From the NCBI RefSeq assembly GCF_020883455.1, contig NZ_CP086615.1, positions 3,038,001 to 3,102,000 of the forward strand: DNA of 64,000 bases, written 5' to 3'. The notes beneath the pieces were generated by a model that saw nothing but the letters and a program-made list of their open reading frames with translations, made no database searches and was not told where the DNA came from. Below are positions 62,191 through 64,000 of the stretch, in pieces (the first letter of the stretch is position 1; each line of letters starts with the position of its first letter). The position numbers were made by a program, and so were the translations under genes. The DNA is from Spiribacter halobius (GTDB lineage Bacteria; Pseudomonadota; Gammaproteobacteria; Nitrococcales; Nitrococcaceae).

Positions 62191-63920
62191 AACGGCGGCC
62201 CCACGGAGATGTGCACGCGGAAGGGGACGTTCTCCTCGCTGACCCCCCAGGCGAGGTCCAGCCGCACCGGCCCCACCGGCGAGAGCCAGCGCACGCCAAA
62301 GCCGCTGCCCACCTTCGCCTCCACGTTGCCGGGCTCGTCGAAGGCGTTGCCGGCATCGGTGAACGCCGCCAGACGCCAGTCCGGCAGCAGGCGGAAGCTG
62401 TATTCGATGCTGCCCGTGGCCAGGTAGCGACCACCGAGCAGCTCGCCTTCGTCATCCTCCGGCGCCAGGCTCTGGTAGGCATAGCCACGCACGCTGCGGT
62501 CACCACCGGCGAAGAAGCGCAGGGACGAGGGCACCTGGGAGAAGTCATTGGTCCCTATGCCGCCGAGCTCGGCGCGCAGCTGCAGGCGATGGCGCTCGCC
62601 GAAGCTGCGCAGCCAGTGGTTGCTGGCAGTGATTCGAAAGATGTCCACGTCCGAGAGCAGGGCCTCGGAGGCGAGCTCCACGCCGTAGTCCTGGCGGTCG
62701 CCCCAGTAGGGGTCGAGACCGCCGCGGGAGCGGGTGCGGGAGAAGGACAGCCCGGGCAGCAGCAGCGTGGTCCGGCCCTCGTCCTCACCCTGCTCGAAGC
62801 GCTCGTCCAGCCAGCGCAGGGACTGCGTCCGGGTCCAGCCGGAACGGAACTGCTGGCGGCGGCTCAGGCCCGCGGTGTAGCGCTCGCTCTCGGTGTCCTC
62901 GATATCCTCCCGCTGCCAGCCGACGCGCAGCTCCAGGCGGTCGTTCAGCGGGTCCCGCAGCGGGATCTGATAGCGGCTGGAGACATTCTGGCGCACCTGC
63001 GAGACGCGCAGGTCGTTGACCAGCGAGTGTCCCCGGTCGTTGATGTAATGCCGGGTGCCGGTAAGACGCAGGCGCGGGCCCTCGTCGGTGGAGAAGCCGA
63101 TGCCGGTGCTCACCGTGGTGTCCGGACGGGCGGTGAGCTCGGCGTCGATGGGGATGCGCAGGTCCTCGGCCTCGCCGCGCCGGGTGTTGACCACGACATT
63201 GTCGAAGTAGCCGCTGTCCAGCAGGCGGCGGTTGAGCTCGGCGATGGCGCCGGCCTCGTACGGGTCGCCTTCGTCGAAGGGGACGAAGCGGCGCAGCAGC
63301 GAGGCACGGAACGGGCTGTCGGAAAAGCGCACCTCGCCGAGGCGGTAACGCGGCCCGCTGTCGAAGGCGAGACGAATCTCCGCCCAGCCGGCACCGGGAT
63401 TGACGGCGATACGGGAGTCCGTGAAGCGATGCTCGAAATAGCCCCGGCTGAGCGCGAGGTTGCGCAGGGCACTCTTGCTGCGCTCGTAGGCGCCGTGGTT
63501 GAGCGGCTCGCCCTCGCGCACCGGCAGGCGTTCGCGGAGGTCCGAGAAGGCCGGGTCATCCACCGCGTCGCCGGTGATGGACACCTGCACGGCGCGCACG
63601 TTGACCCGCTCGCCCGGCTCCACCGCCACCCGCAGCGTCCACGCCTCCTCGCCACGTTCGATGTCGACTTCGATGCTGGCCTGGTAGTAGCCAAGGGCCT
63701 CCAGGGCCTGGCGCACCTGCTCGCGGCTGCGGTTGCGGTAGGTGCGGGCGGCGAGCGCCGTCTCCAGATCCACCTCGGTGTCCACGTAGGCGCGCACGTT
63801 CTCCGCCGCCTCGCCCTCGACGCCGCTCAGCACGAGCTCTACCGGCGCCGCCGCGGCCGGGGCCGGCAGCAGGGCAAGGGCGAGCAGCAGGACGACAGTC
63901 GGACGCGTTGATCTTCTCAT
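62187..63920 (-). CDS. tamA: Translocation and assembly module subunit TamA
   Basis: A 577-residue Omp85-family outer-membrane protein with a signal peptide (residues 1-24), three POTRA domains (about 26-265) and a 16-strand barrel. The barrel includes the FFAGGDRSVRGYAYQSLAP lid-lock region (VRGY motif) and ends in ISVGPPF with a terminal Phe, as outer-membrane barrels usually do. It is translationally coupled to tamB. Confidence 0.96.
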   Translation of the reverse strand: MRRSTRPTVVLLLALALLPAPAAAAPVELVLSGVEGEAAENVRAYVDTEVDLETALAARTYRNRSREQVRQALEALGYYQASIEVDIERGEEAWTLRVAVEPGERVNVRAVQVSITGDAVDDPAFSDLRERLPVREGEPLNHGAYERSKSALRNLALSRGYFEHRFTDSRIAVNPGAGWAEIRLAFDSGPRYRLGEVRFSDSPFRASLLRRFVPFDEGDPYEAGAIAELNRRLLDSGYFDNVVVNTRRGEAEDLRIPIDAELTARPDTTVSTGIGFSTDEGPRLRLTGTRHYINDRGHSLVNDLRVSQVRQNVSSRYQIPLRDPLNDRLELRVGWQREDIEDTESERYTAGLSRRQQFRSGWTRTQSLRWLDERFEQGEDEGRTTLLLPGLSFSRTRSRGGLDPYWGDRQDYGVELASEALLSDVDIFRITASNHWLRSFGERHRLQLRAELGGIGTNDFSQVPSSLRFFAGGDRSVRGYAYQSLAPEDDEGELLGGRYLATGSIEYSFRLLPDWRLAAFTDAGNAFDEPGNVEAKVGSGFGVRWLSPVGPVRLDLAWGVSEENVPFRVHISVGPPF

Positions 63921-64000
63921 TCAGCCCCGGCGGGCCGGGCCGGTGGGCGGTGTCCGCGCGTGCAACCGGCAAGCGGCGCCTTCCGGCGGGCGCGCTTCCC
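63921..64000. other. Sequence upstream of tamA to the window edge
   Basis: No gene or regulatory site could be supported in these 80 bases. Confidence 0.4.

Overview
The window is a high-GC, densely packed stretch of a gammaproteobacterial chromosome. Gene content and order (wrbA-DUF2069-hda-DUF2066-purM-purN-DUF3108, prmA-DUF3426-fis-purH-purD, metG-rnfB-nth, tamA-tamB) match the core layout of Pseudomonas- and Chromatiales-type genomes. The GC bias, acidic proteins and intergenic repeat families suggest a halophilic or haloalkaliphilic Ectothiorhodospiraceae-like bacterium; that placement is inference. I found no rRNA, tRNA, CRISPR array, phage or complete insertion sequence.

Layout. 1-6.6 kb: quinone oxidoreductase wrbA, replication-initiation regulator hda, purine genes purM/purN and dCTP deaminase. 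6.8-11.4 kb: Fe-S carrier apbC, then a tight three-gene unit on the other strand coding for a GST, a GNAT/C39-peptidase fusion and a RimK-like ATP-grasp ligase, a conserved but uncharacterised peptide-modification cassette. 11.4-20 kb: aspS with non-discriminating signatures, an FmdB zinc-ribbon protein, DUF1614, an M24 enzyme without metal ligands, an SDR, hemN with a candidate FNR/ANR box, and DUF454. 20-28 kb: MAPEG, purD, purH, fis, DUF3426, prmA, PduO-type adenosyltransferase and pyrophosphatase. 28-33.5 kb: GNAT, shikimate-kinase-like protein, HAD phosphatase, metG, an orphan RnfB-like ferredoxin and nth. 33.5-38.4 kb: a TroABCD-type Mn/Zn ABC importer followed by a Met-rich periplasmic protein. 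38.5-41.6 kb: sulfite dehydrogenase sorAB behind an ECF sigma/anti-sigma pair. 41.7-45.4 kb: PhoD phosphatase, a broken WYL regulator and a LysR/LysE module. 45.5-53.9 kb: amn, argG, pyrC, rnt, an EF-hand peptide, grxD, rhlB, a thioesterase and acpH. 53.9-64 kb: an unknown membrane-anchored protein, two hotdog thioesterases, an EamA exporter, a small membrane protein and tamB/tamA.

The most unusual aspect is the intergenic DNA. Almost every larger gap, especially gaps between convergent genes, is filled by members of at least seven families of short palindromic or MITE-like repeats. Several sit so that the repeat itself supplies the stop codon of the adjacent gene (dcd, aspS, FmdB, DUF1614, the M24 gene, the 429-aa unknown protein). 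In acpH the same repeat carries CAG where the others have TAG, so the protein reads through into repeat sequence.
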